From NCBI GenBank assembly GCA_035540635.1, contig DATLGH010000049.1:1-40739 (forward strand): a stretch of DNA of 40,739 nucleotides, given 5' to 3'. The notes beneath the pieces were generated by a model. The model searched no databases. It was given only the letters and a program-made list of their open reading frames with translations, and had not been told where the DNA came from. Every line of letters starts with the position of its first letter. Within the stretch, counting starts at the first letter, position 1. This document shows positions 29,796 through 37,739 of the stretch, piece after piece. The stretch comes from Egibacteraceae bacterium. Its GTDB lineage: Bacteria > Actinomycetota > Nitriliruptoria > Euzebyales > Egibacteraceae. The position numbers and the translations under genes were made by a program.

Positions 29796-30601
29796 GTCCC
29801 CTCCTCCGGCTCGCCCTGGTAGGCGTCCACGACGCCGAGGACCATGTCGCGCCCCGCGAGACCGTCGACGTCGTCCACCCACTCCACGGTCAGCGCCCCG
29901 AAGGACGAGGTCTGCAGGAGCTCGACGCGTTCGAGCTTGTAGAGCTCGAGGAGGGCGAGGAAGCAGACGACGACCTCGATGCGGTGCCGGCAGCCGGCGG
30001 TGAGCTCCGCGAACGACGCACGCCCCCCGGCACGGGCCAGCTCGTCGGCGACCATGCCGGCGGCCTCGCGCACGGTCATGCGCACGGGCTGGAGGTGGCT
30101 CAGGTCCACCGTCGGTTCGGGCTGCTCGGCTAGCGCGCGGGCCGCGAGCTCGGCGAGCTCCTCGGGGGTGAGCGACAGGTCGACGTCGGGGTGGACGCCT
30201 GCGAGCTCCGGCTCGAGCACCACCTGCCGCGGCAGGTAGCCCGCGGAGGCCGCAAGCTCGTCCCGCAGGAACACCGCGGCCTCCTTGAAGGTGCGGTAGT
30301 CGAGGAGCCGGGCGTAGAGCAGGTCGCGCATCTCGAGCGCGAGGTCGTCGAGCTCGGGTTCGTCGTCCCCGGGCAGGAGCCGCGCCGCCTTCAGCTCGAC
30401 GAGGGTGGCGGCGATGACGAGGAACTCCGTCGTGACCTCGAGGTCGACCCGTTCCATGCCGCGCAGCACCGAGAGGTAGTCCTCGGTGATCGCCGCGAGC
30501 GACACCTCGTAGATGTCGACCTTGTGCCGTGCGATGAGCTGCAACAGCAGGTCGAAGGGGCCCTCGAAGGAGCCGACGCTGACGCGAAAGGTGTCGGGCA
30601 T
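29792..30601 (-). CDS. scpA: Segregation and condensation protein A (kleisin)
   Basis: 269 residues. N-terminal FEGPFDLLLQLIARHKVDIY, EVSLAAITEDYLSVLRGMER, then ATEFLVIAATLVELKAARLL-like segment and LLPGDDEPELDDLALEMRDL. The C-terminal winged helix contains REAAGMVADELARAGGRASF and VVVCFLALLELYKLERVELL. ScpA closes the SMC ring with ScpB. It opens the eight-gene scpA-to-der leftward unit, although 59 bases separate it from the upstream thymidine phosphorylase gene. In many actinobacteria parA precedes scpA; here it does not. Confidence 0.95.
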   Translation of the reverse strand: MPDTFRVSVGSFEGPFDLLLQLIARHKVDIYEVSLAAITEDYLSVLRGMERVDLEVTTEFLVIAATLVELKAARLLPGDDEPELDDLALEMRDLLYARLLDYRTFKEAAVFLRDELAASAGYLPRQVVLEPELAGVHPDVDLSLTPEELAELAARALAEQPEPTVDLSHLQPVRMTVREAAGMVADELARAGGRASFAELTAGCRHRIEVVVCFLALLELYKLERVELLQTSSFGALTVEWVDDVDGLAGRDMVLGVVDAYQGEPEEGT

Positions 30602-30659
30602 GGTTGGCTCGCAAGTCTAGACGCCGAGGCTGCCACCGCCCCCCAACGGACCCCGACGG

Positions 30660-31904
30660 TCAGCTCGGCACGCGCGTGAGGATGGTGGGAGGCGCGGCCA
30701 CGGGAGCGTCGGCGAACCCGACGAGCGCGGCGAGGGTCGCCGCGCCCGCGTCCGCCGCCTCGTCGGTGCGCGCGTGCACCACCCCGAGCGGCTGCCCGGC
30801 GTCGACGCGGTCGCCCACCTCCACGCGCAGCTCGACGCCGACCGCGGGGTCGACAGGATCGGACTTGCCGGTTCGCCCGGCGCCGAGCCTCGCGGCGAGC
30901 TGGCCGACGGCACGGGCGGGAACCGCCTGCACCCAGCCCGACCGGGGCGCGTGCACGGTCGCGACCGCCGGCGCGCGCGGAAGCACGGCGCGCGGGTCGT
31001 CGCAGACCCGGGCGTCCCCGCCCTGGGCGGCGATCATGGCCCGCAGGCGCTCGCGCGCCTCCCCCCGCGCCCACCGGTCGTCGAGCTCCTCGCGCAGGGC
31101 GTCCACGGGGTGGTCGCGGACGAGGCTCAGGCCCTGCGCAGCGAGCTCGACGGCGAGATCCGCGAGCCGGCCGGAGGGGCGCGCGGCGAGCAGCTCGACA
31201 GCCTCGGCGACCTCGAGGGCGTTTCCGACCCCGCGGCCGAGCGGCTGGTCCATGGCCGTGACGAGCGCGACGCAGCGCCGGCCGGCGTCGGACCCGATAC
31301 GCACGCAGAGGTCGGCGAGCGCGACGGCGTCAGCACGCGCGGGCAGGAAGGCGCCGTCGCCGGTCTTCACGTCGAGGACGATCCCGCGGGCCCCCGCGGC
31401 GAGCTTCTTCGCCATGACGCTCGACGCGATGAGTGCGGGCTCGGCCACGGTGCCGGTCGCGTGCCGGAGCGCGTAGAGGGCCCGGTCGCCCGGCACCAGC
31501 CGGTCGGACTGCGCCGCGACGACACACCCGACCTCGCCCGCGACGGCCAGCAGCTCCTCGGGACGGAGGTCGGTGCGCAGGCCGGGCACCGACTCGAGCT
31601 TGTCGATCGTGCCCCCGGTGTGCCCGAGGCCCCGTCCGGACAGCTTCACGACCACCGCGCCCGCCGCCGCGAGGAGCGGCGCGACGAGCAGCGTCGTGCC
31701 GTCGCCGACGCCGCCGGTGGAGTGCTTGTCGACCGTGCGCGGGCCGAGACGGGACAGGTCGAGCTCGTCGCCGCTGCGCACGAGGACCTCGGTCAGGGCG
31801 AGTGCATCGGCGTCGGAGAACCCCCCGGCGTGCAGAGTCCCGACGAGCGTGGACTCATCAACCCTGCCCTCGATCCAGCCGGCGACGAGGTCGGCGACGG
31901 CCAT
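30660..31904 (-). CDS. deoA: Thymidine/pyrimidine-nucleoside phosphorylase
   Basis: 414 residues from ATG 31904. Family signature SGRGLGHTGGTIDKLESVPG (about 75-100), preceded by VDKHSTGGVGDGTTLLVAPL for phosphate binding. RHATGTVAEPALIASSVMAK, KLAAGARGIVLDVKTGDGAF and the C-terminal GWVQAVPARAVGQLAARLGA, DPAVGVELRVEVGDRVDAGQ follow. It cleaves thymidine (or uridine) with phosphate. Relatives begin about 20 residues earlier with an I-x-x-KRDG segment that is missing here; a GTG at 31937 adds only 11 unrelated residues and overlaps the zinc-finger gene. Substrate range (deoA or pdp type) not certain. Confidence 0.88.
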   Translation of the reverse strand: MAVADLVAGWIEGRVDESTLVGTLHAGGFSDADALALTEVLVRSGDELDLSRLGPRTVDKHSTGGVGDGTTLLVAPLLAAAGAVVVKLSGRGLGHTGGTIDKLESVPGLRTDLRPEELLAVAGEVGCVVAAQSDRLVPGDRALYALRHATGTVAEPALIASSVMAKKLAAGARGIVLDVKTGDGAFLPARADAVALADLCVRIGSDAGRRCVALVTAMDQPLGRGVGNALEVAEAVELLAARPSGRLADLAVELAAQGLSLVRDHPVDALREELDDRWARGEARERLRAMIAAQGGDARVCDDPRAVLPRAPAVATVHAPRSGWVQAVPARAVGQLAARLGAGRTGKSDPVDPAVGVELRVEVGDRVDAGQPLGVVHARTDEAADAGAATLAALVGFADAPVAAPPTILTRVPS

Positions 31905-31918
31905 GTCGCGACCCGCCC

Positions 31919-32269
31919 TCAGGCGCGGGAGGCGCACCCCACGCAGCGCACCGACAGGGGACGCGCCTCGAGGCGCGCCTCGGGGATGTCCTCGCCGCAG
32001 ACCTCGCAGACGCCGTAGGTCCCCTCTTCCATCTTCGCGAGCGCCGCCTCGACGTGGGCGAGGCGCTCGCGGGCGTTCTCGATGAACGCGAGCTTCTCGC
32101 TGCGCTCGGCCGTGGCGGAGGCGAGGTCGGCGAAGTTGTCGTCGATGCCCGCGATGTGCTCGATCCGCTCGCTGTGGGGGTCGGCCCCGTACTCGATCAG
32201 CTCGGCGATGACCGAGTCGCGTTCGTCGACGAGCTGCTTGCGGAGGCGGGTGAGCAGTTCAGGTGTCAT
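31919..32269 (-). CDS. DksA/TraR-family zinc-finger protein
   Basis: 116 residues. A helical hairpin (TRLRKQLVDERDSVIAELIE, SERIEHIAGIDDNFADLASA, RERLAHVEAALAKMEEGTYG) is followed by a four-Cys zinc finger YGVCEVCGEDIPEARLEARP to RCVGC, the DksA/TraR pattern. DksA works with ppGpp at the RNA polymerase secondary channel; actinobacterial homologues (RbpA-like partners are separate) are poorly studied. The tip of the coiled coil reads ADPHSERIEH, and only one Asp pair (IDDNF) is near the tip. ATG 32269 overlaps the xerD end by 11 bases, suggesting coupling. Confidence 0.8.
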   Translation of the reverse strand: MTPELLTRLRKQLVDERDSVIAELIEYGADPHSERIEHIAGIDDNFADLASATAERSEKLAFIENARERLAHVEAALAKMEEGTYGVCEVCGEDIPEARLEARPLSVRCVGCASRA

Positions 32270-33221
32270 GAGAACGCGTTCCTTCGACGAGAACGGCGGG
32301 AGGGTCGGCGTCGGCCAGTGCACGGGGATGGGCCTGCTCGTACACCGCCCGGAGCCGTGCACGCGAGACGAGGGTGTAGATCTGCGTGGTGTTCACGCTC
32401 GCATGGCCGAGCAGCTCCTGCACGACCCGGACGTCGCCCCCGCCGTCGAGGAAGTGGGTCGCGAACGAGTGGCGCAGCGTGTGCGGCGACACCTGGGACC
32501 CAAGGCCGACGGCATGCGCGTGCTTCTTGATGATCTTCCATCCCCCCTGACGGGTCAAACGCCCGCCCCGGCGGTTGCAGAACAGCGTGGCGTCGACGGG
32601 CGCCATGCCCGGGCGGCCGCGCACGAGCCACGCCTCCACCGCCGCGCGGGCGGGCCGGCCGATCGGCACGATCCGCTCCCGGCTGCCCTTGCCGAGGCAC
32701 CGCACCGTGCGGGTCTGCAGGTCGACGTCGACGACGTCGAGGTTGATGAGCTCGGTGATGCGCAACCCTGCGGCGTAGAGCAGCTCGAGCATCGCCCGGT
32801 CGCGCAGAGCGACCGGCGCGTCGCCGACCGGGGCGGCAAGGAGGCGCTCGACCTGCTCGGTGGACAGCGCCTTCGGCAGCGCCCGGCGGGTGCGCGGGCC
32901 GGTCACCTCGGTCGACGGGTCCGCGGGGGAAAGGCCCTCCGCCACGAGGAACTTGTGGAGCCCCCGGACCGCCACGAGCGTGCGCACGACCGTCGACTGG
33001 GCGTAGGAGCGGCCGGCCGCCGTACGCTGCTCTCGGATCCAGGCGACGAAGCCGGCGAGGTCCTCGGCCACCGCCTCCAGCGGCCCGTCGATGCCTGCCG
33101 CGTCGAGGTAGGCCGCGTAGAGGGCGAGGTCCCTGCGGTAGGCGGCCAGGCTGTGCGGGGACAGCCCCCGCTCGACGGCGAGGTGGTCGAGGTAACGGTC
33201 CGCGTAGCGCGGCAGTGTCAC
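32259..33221 (-). CDS. xerD: Chromosome dimer-resolution recombinase XerD
   Basis: 320 residues, GTG 33221. N-terminal core-binding domain (YLDHLAVERGLSPHSLAAYR, RTLVAVRGLHKFLVAEGLSP), then the catalytic domain with Arg in LLYAAGLRITELINLDVVDV, Lys in CLGKGSRERIVP, H-x-x-R in SPHTLRHSFATHFLDGGGDV, the second His in QELLGHASVNTTQIYT and the nucleophile Tyr in that segment. It resolves chromosome dimers with XerC at dif. Unlike the element integrase at 2644, it has the chromosome-type LLGH motif and lies in the conserved pyrG-nudix-xerD-scpA neighbourhood. The C-terminus extends about 22 residues past the family end. Confidence 0.94.
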   Translation of the reverse strand: MTLPRYADRYLDHLAVERGLSPHSLAAYRRDLALYAAYLDAAGIDGPLEAVAEDLAGFVAWIREQRTAAGRSYAQSTVVRTLVAVRGLHKFLVAEGLSPADPSTEVTGPRTRRALPKALSTEQVERLLAAPVGDAPVALRDRAMLELLYAAGLRITELINLDVVDVDLQTRTVRCLGKGSRERIVPIGRPARAAVEAWLVRGRPGMAPVDATLFCNRRGGRLTRQGGWKIIKKHAHAVGLGSQVSPHTLRHSFATHFLDGGGDVRVVQELLGHASVNTTQIYTLVSRARLRAVYEQAHPRALADADPPAVLVEGTRSHDT

Positions 33222-33234
33222 CGTTGCTCCCTCT

Positions 33235-34353
33235 TCAGCCGTCGAGCGCCTCCGGCAGCGGGGTGTGCGCGAGGCCGTGCGCCTCCGCCACACCCGCGTT
33301 CGTCAGCAGCCCGTCGATCGCGTTGATGCCCTGCGCGAAGCCCTGGTCGCGCCGCGCCGCCCTCCGCACCCCCTGCCCGGCGAGGCGCATCACGTACGGC
33401 AGGGTGGCGTTCGTCAACCCGTAGGTCGACGTGCGAGGCACCGCTCCGGGCATGTTCCCCACGCAGTAATGTACCACTCCGTGTTTGACATAAGTCGGCT
33501 CGGCGTGGGTGGTGACCCTGCTCGTCGCGGCGCACCCGCCCTGGTCGATGGAGATGTCGACGAGCACGCTCCCCCGGGGCATCGACGCGACCATCTCCTC
33601 GGTGAGGACCTGAGGCGCCCGCGCACCGGGGACGAGCACCGCACCGATGACGAGGTCCGCGGTCGTGACCTGCTCCTCGAGGGTGAGGCGGTTGCTCGCG
33701 AGCGTCGTGATGCGCCCGGAGTGCACGGTGTCGACGTAGCGCAGCTTGGCGATGTCGAGGTCGAGGATGGTGACGTTCGCGCCCATGCCCGAGGCGACCC
33801 AGGCGGCGTTGCGCCCGGCCGTGCCCGAGCCGATGACGACGACGTGCGCGGGCAGCACCCCGCCGATGCCGCCCATGAGCACGCCCCGCCCGCCGCGGGG
33901 ACGTTCGAGCTCGTGGGCACCGACCTGCGGGGCCATGCGCCCGGCCACCTCGCTCATGGGCTGGAGCAGGGGCAGGCCGCCCTCCCGCCCCACGACGGTC
34001 TCGTAGGCCACCGCGGTCGTCCCCGCGTCGAGCAGCGCCCGGGTGAGGGCGGGAGCCGCCGCGAGATGGAGGTAGGTGAACACCGTGAGGTCGCCGCGCA
34101 GGTGAGTGAACTCGCGCTCCACGGGCTCCTTGACCTTCAGGAGCAGGTCGGCCGCGGCCCACACCGTCGCGGCGTCCTCGACGATGTCCGCGCCGGCGGC
34201 CCGGTAGTCGTCGTCGGACAGCGCCGAGCCCTCGCCCGCTCCGGACTGCACGAGGACCTCGTGGCCGGCCAGTGCGAGCTCGCGGACGCCGGCGGGGGTG
34301 ATCGCGACCCGGTACTCCGCCTGCTTGACCTCGGTGGGGACGCCGATCCGCAT
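33235..34353 (-). CDS. ald: Alanine dehydrogenase
   Basis: 372 residues, full length. Conserved: MRIGVPTEVKQAEYRVAITP (substrate Arg), KVKEPVEREFTHLRGDLTVF, TYLHLAAAPALTRALLDAGT (active-site His), GIGGVLPAHVVVIGSGTAGR (NAD-binding GxGxxG), ANVTILDLDIAKLRYVDTVH, VDISIDQGGCAATSR (Asp and Gln) and VGNMPGAVPRTSTYGLTNAT. It interconverts alanine and pyruvate plus ammonia with NAD. ATG 34353. It sits 13 bases upstream of xerD and downstream of the nudix gene; this insertion into the block is not universal among actinobacteria. Confidence 0.95.
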   Translation of the reverse strand: MRIGVPTEVKQAEYRVAITPAGVRELALAGHEVLVQSGAGEGSALSDDDYRAAGADIVEDAATVWAAADLLLKVKEPVEREFTHLRGDLTVFTYLHLAAAPALTRALLDAGTTAVAYETVVGREGGLPLLQPMSEVAGRMAPQVGAHELERPRGGRGVLMGGIGGVLPAHVVVIGSGTAGRNAAWVASGMGANVTILDLDIAKLRYVDTVHSGRITTLASNRLTLEEQVTTADLVIGAVLVPGARAPQVLTEEMVASMPRGSVLVDISIDQGGCAATSRVTTHAEPTYVKHGVVHYCVGNMPGAVPRTSTYGLTNATLPYVMRLAGQGVRRAARRDQGFAQGINAIDGLLTNAGVAEAHGLAHTPLPEALDG

Positions 34354-34401
34354 GTGCCCTCCCGCCTCGCCGGCACGCCGGCCGCTCCGCCTGCCCCGAG
34401 T

Positions 34402-34962
34402 CTAGTGAGCGGCCCGGCCGCGGAGGCGCTCGGCGGCGAGGAGTACGCCGATGAGCGTCTTCGCGTCCGTCAGCTCACCGCGCCGGGCACGCTCGACGAC
34501 GTCGGCGAGCGGCATGCGCACGACCTCCATGTCCGCCTCCTCGGCGTGGGCGGCGAAACCCGCTGGCGCGTCGACGGGGTCCAGGCCGGTGGCGAGGTAG
34601 ACCGTCGTCGTCTCGTCCGTCCACCCGGAGGAGTTGTGGAACGTCACGAGCTCGGTGAGCCTGCCCGCGCCGAGTCCGACCTCCTCCGCGAGCTCACGGC
34701 GGACCGCCTCGTCGGGCACCTCCCCGTCGCTGTCGAGCTTGCCGGCGGGTATCTCGAGGGCCGCCTGACCGAATGGGTGGCGGTACTGGCGCAGCAGCAC
34801 GACCTGCCCGTCCTCCTCGACCGGCACCACCGCGACGGCGTTCGGATGCTCGACGATCTCCCGGTTGACGACCTCGCCGTCGGGCATGCGCACCCGATCG
34901 ACGCGAACCCGTGAGAGCTCGCCGTCGTAGGCGATCCGCGACGACTCCACCTCGTAGTCCAC
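34402..34962 (-). CDS. NUDIX hydrolase, ADP-ribose pyrophosphatase type
   Basis: 186 residues from GTG 34962. The NUDIX box is GKLDSDGEVPDEAVRRELAE followed by EVGL, i.e. G-x5-E-x7-RE-x-x-EE-x-G with the residues intact. VVLLRQYRHPFGQAALEIPA precedes it, and HNSSGWTDETTTVYLATGL and DAKTLIGVLLAAERL follow, as in ADP-ribose pyrophosphatases. It cleaves nucleoside diphosphate sugars to AMP and sugar phosphate. The frame extends upstream through pyrG, so the start is hard to fix: a CTG at 34974 would overlap the pyrG stop by CTGA, but GTG 34962 is the first standard codon. Neither has a strong ribosome binding site. Confidence 0.9.
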   Translation of the reverse strand: MDYEVESSRIAYDGELSRVRVDRVRMPDGEVVNREIVEHPNAVAVVPVEEDGQVVLLRQYRHPFGQAALEIPAGKLDSDGEVPDEAVRRELAEEVGLGAGRLTELVTFHNSSGWTDETTTVYLATGLDPVDAPAGFAAHAEEADMEVVRMPLADVVERARRGELTDAKTLIGVLLAAERLRGRAAH

Positions 34963-34970
34963 GAGGAAGC

Positions 34971-36644
34971 TCAGCGACCGGCCGGGACGGGGCTCGGCGC
35001 CGCCTCCTCCGCCGACTCGGGCACCGGCAGCCGCCCGGCCTGCGCGAGCATGCGCGCCTTGGCCGCCCCGACGAAGTCGCGGAACAGCGGCTGGGGGCGG
35101 TTGGGCCGTGACCGGAACTCGGGGTGGGCCTGCGTCCCCACGAACCACGGGTGGTCGGGCAGCTCGATCACCTCGACGAGACGGTCGTCGGGCGACAGGC
35201 CGCTGAAAACCATCCCCGCCTCCGCGAGGCGTCCGCGGTAGCGGTTGGCGACCTCCCAGCGGTGGCGGTGCCGCTCGTAGACGACCGGTTCGCCGTAAGC
35301 GGCCGCGGCCAGGGACCCCGCAGCGAGCTTGCAGGGGTAGACCCCGAGCCGCATCGTGCCGCCCATGTCGGTGACGTCGCGCTGGTCGGGCATGAGGTCG
35401 ATGACCGCGTGGGGGGTGTCGGGGGCGAACTCGCTCGAGTTCGCCTCGGTGAGCCCGAGGACGTTGCGCGCGAACTCGACGACCGCGACCTGCAGACCGA
35501 GGCAGATGCCGAGGTAGGGCACGCCACGCACGCGGGCGTGACGGGCGGCGGCGACCTTGCCCTCGATGCCCCGCACCCCGAAGCCGCCCGGGACGAGCAC
35601 GCCGTGCACCCCCTGCAGGGCCCGCTCGGCGGCACCGGGGGCCTGCAGGTCGTCGGCGGGCACCCACGCGACGTCGACCTCCACGCCGTGGTGGAGGCCG
35701 GCGTGACCGAGGGCCTCCACGACCGAGAGGTAGGCGTCGGGCAGCGCGACGTACTTGCCGACCACCGCGATGCGCACCGCGTCGCGGGGGTGCAGCGCAC
35801 GCCGCACGAGGTCGATCCAGCCGGTGAGGTCGGGTTCCACCGTCGGGTCGAGGCCGAGCTTGCGGACGACGAAGCGGTCGAGCCCCTCGTCGCGCAGCAC
35901 GAGGGGCACGCTGTAGAGGCTGTCCGCGTCGTGGACCGACACGACCCCCTCGAGGTCGACGTCGGAGAGCATGGCGATCTTGCGCTTGAGGTCGTGGCCG
36001 ATGGGGCGTTCGCTGCGCGCGACGACCGCGTCCGGCTGGATCCCGATCGAGCGCAGCTCCCGCACGGAGTGCTGCGCCGGCTTCGTCTTGAGCTCGCCGG
36101 TCGGGCCGATGAACGGCACGAGGGCGCAGTGGACGTAGCAGATGTTCTCCCGGCCGACGTCGTAGCGCAGCTGCCGGATCGCCTCGAGGAAGGGCAGGCC
36201 CTCGATGTCTCCTACGGTGCCGCCGACCTCGGTGATGACGACGTCGGCGTCGTCGGCGAGCGCGAGGATGCGCGACTTGATCTCGTTCGTGATGTGCGGG
36301 ACGACCTGCACGGTCTCGCCCACGTAGTCGCCGCGCCGCTCCTTGGCGATCACCGCCGAGTAGATCTGGCCGGTCGACACGCTGGCGGAGCGCGGCAGGT
36401 TCTCGTCGATGAAGCGCTCGTAGTGGCCGAGGTCGAGGTCGGTCTCGCCGCCGTCCTCCGTGACGAACACCTCACCGTGCTGGAAGGGGTTCATGGTGCC
36501 GGGGTCGACGTTGACATAGGGGTCGAGCTTCTGGAGGGTGACCCGCAGGCCGCGAGCCTTCAGCAACCTGCCGAGCGAGGCGGCGGTGATCCCCTTGCCG
36601 AGCGAGGACGACACGCCACCGGTGACGAGGATGTGCTTGGCCAC
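34971..36644 (-). CDS. pyrG: CTP synthase
   Basis: 557 residues. N-terminal synthetase domain: [60 protein letters not shown] and [21 protein letters not shown]-terminal glutamine amidotransferase: [39 protein letters not shown] (catalytic Cys in GICLG), [13 protein letters not shown] and [20 protein letters not shown] with catalytic His and Glu. It makes CTP from UTP, ATP and glutamine. GTG 36644 is used, with GGAGG about 10 bases upstream, over an earlier ATG at 36674. A candidate promoter lies at 36758-36787. Confidence 0.96.
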   Translation of the reverse strand: MAKHILVTGGVSSSLGKGITAASLGRLLKARGLRVTLQKLDPYVNVDPGTMNPFQHGEVFVTEDGGETDLDLGHYERFIDENLPRSASVSTGQIYSAVIAKERRGDYVGETVQVVPHITNEIKSRILALADDADVVITEVGGTVGDIEGLPFLEAIRQLRYDVGRENICYVHCALVPFIGPTGELKTKPAQHSVRELRSIGIQPDAVVARSERPIGHDLKRKIAMLSDVDLEGVVSVHDADSLYSVPLVLRDEGLDRFVVRKLGLDPTVEPDLTGWIDLVRRALHPRDAVRIAVVGKYVALPDAYLSVVEALGHAGLHHGVEVDVAWVPADDLQAPGAAERALQGVHGVLVPGGFGVRGIEGKVAAARHARVRGVPYLGICLGLQVAVVEFARNVLGLTEANSSEFAPDTPHAVIDLMPDQRDVTDMGGTMRLGVYPCKLAAGSLAAAAYGEPVVYERHRHRWEVANRYRGRLAEAGMVFSGLSPDDRLVEVIELPDHPWFVGTQAHPEFRSRPNRPQPLFRDFVGAAKARMLAQAGRLPVPESAEEAAPSPVPAGR

Positions 36645-36757
36645 GCTGATCGAACCTCCGGACTCACTTCGCAACCGTCACCCGAGCGCTGGGCTCGGGC
36701 GCAGAGCTCGGGGCTGAGCTCGGGGGGAAGGCGGAACCGCGCTGCGCAGCCTCGGCC

Positions 36758-36787
36758 ACCGTAGCAGCACTGGCGCCGTCGCCTCAA
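36758..36787 (-). promoter_or_regulatory. Candidate promoter upstream of pyrG
   Basis: Leftward TTGAGG (36787-36782) and TACGGT (36763-36758), separated by 18 bases, resemble -35 and -10 elements. The -35 overlaps the stop codon of the upstream gene. The 140-bp gap downstream also has short direct repeats of GAGCTCGGG type of unknown use (36693-36724). Confidence 0.35.
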
Positions 36788-37698
36788 CGACCCTGCGCCG
36801 CCCCCAGGGCGGGCGCCGCCGCCGGCTCGTTCGGGTCGGGCGGGCCCGGCTCACCCGCGGGCTTGACCTCGATGTGGACGTGCGGCAGCCGGCTGTCGAG
36901 CTGCGCGTCGACGGCCCGCCTGAACGGGAGCGGGCGCACGAGCCCGAGCGGTGTCTGGGCTGCTGCGACGACGTCGCCGGGGGCCACGGCGGGGCGCTGG
37001 AGGTGGACGACGACGACGTGCAGGCTCGGGCGGTCCGCGGCCTCGATGACGACCCGGTAGTCGCGGACGCCGCCTTCCATCGCGTACTCGCGGACCTGGG
37101 CGACCCGGCCCGCGACGGGGGCGAGCACGGTCGCCTCGGGTTGCAGGACGATGTCAACGGCGCTCGTGGCCGCGCGCGGCTTCCCCTCGGAGGCGAGCAC
37201 GACGTAGTCGGGCCCCCGCACGTCGCGGGGCGGCTCGTACCGGTGATGGTCGTTCGCGAGCAGCCGCCCGACGGGGCGCAGCTCGAGCGCCTCGGCGCGA
37301 GTGCCCTCGCCGAAGGCGACGAGGACCGGCTCGAGGTGCGGCAGCGCGAGCGCGAGCTCCTCGCCGTAGGCGAACGTCGCCCCGGGCCTGACCCGGCTTT
37401 CGCTGCGCGACGCGCGGACGGATCCTTCCCCGGCGGGGCGGTTGGGGACGGGCTCGACCGCGGAAGCCGGGCCGTCCGATGGCGCGGGCTCCTCGGAGCC
37501 GGAGGCGGCGAACCCGAGCCAGGCCAGGGCGACGACTCCCGCCGCGAGCGCCGCGATCATCGTGCGGGGCAGCCGCGGTCGGCGGCGTGCCGGCCCGGGC
37601 CCGCGGCGCACGGGGACGCGGCGACGGCGGCGGGTGGGGTTCCCGCCGCCGCCCAGCGACTCGCTCAACCGCCCGAGCGCACGAAGGTCGGTGGACAT
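36784..37698 (-). CDS. Membrane-anchored M23-like protein, probably without peptidase activity
   Basis: 304 residues. A basic cytoplasmic N-terminus (about 1-45), one membrane segment (TMIAALAAGVVALAWLGFAA, about 46-66), a Pro/Ala/Glu-rich linker and an extracellular region from about 108. The end (SAVDIVLQPEATVLAPVAGR, VVVHLQRPAVAPGDVVAAAQ, LPHVHIEVKP) follows the LytM/M23 fold: the D of H-x-x-x-D and the HxH pair are present, but the first metal-binding His is Thr. It may bind peptidoglycan or regulate a hydrolase instead of cutting. In Mycobacterium the recN-pyrG gap holds other membrane proteins, so this position varies. It lies between recN and pyrG on the same strand. Confidence 0.7.
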   Translation of the reverse strand: MSTDLRALGRLSESLGGGGNPTRRRRRVPVRRGPGPARRRPRLPRTMIAALAAGVVALAWLGFAASGSEEPAPSDGPASAVEPVPNRPAGEGSVRASRSESRVRPGATFAYGEELALALPHLEPVLVAFGEGTRAEALELRPVGRLLANDHHRYEPPRDVRGPDYVVLASEGKPRAATSAVDIVLQPEATVLAPVAGRVAQVREYAMEGGVRDYRVVIEAADRPSLHVVVVHLQRPAVAPGDVVAAAQTPLGLVRPLPFRRAVDAQLDSRLPHVHIEVKPAGEPGPPDPNEPAAAPALGAAQGR

Positions 37699-37739
37699 GG
37701 GGAGTAGTCATACCACAGCGGGGCGCCGCAGGCGCCGTC

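Noticed and set aside
32259-33221. xerD as a second mobile-element integrase
   Set aside because: It has the chromosome-type motifs and lies in the conserved core block with no att-like repeats around it.
34975-35667. Upstream extension of the NUDIX protein through the pyrG 3' end
   Set aside because: The extension overlaps well-supported CTP synthase sequence and is Arg/Ala-rich without family similarity.
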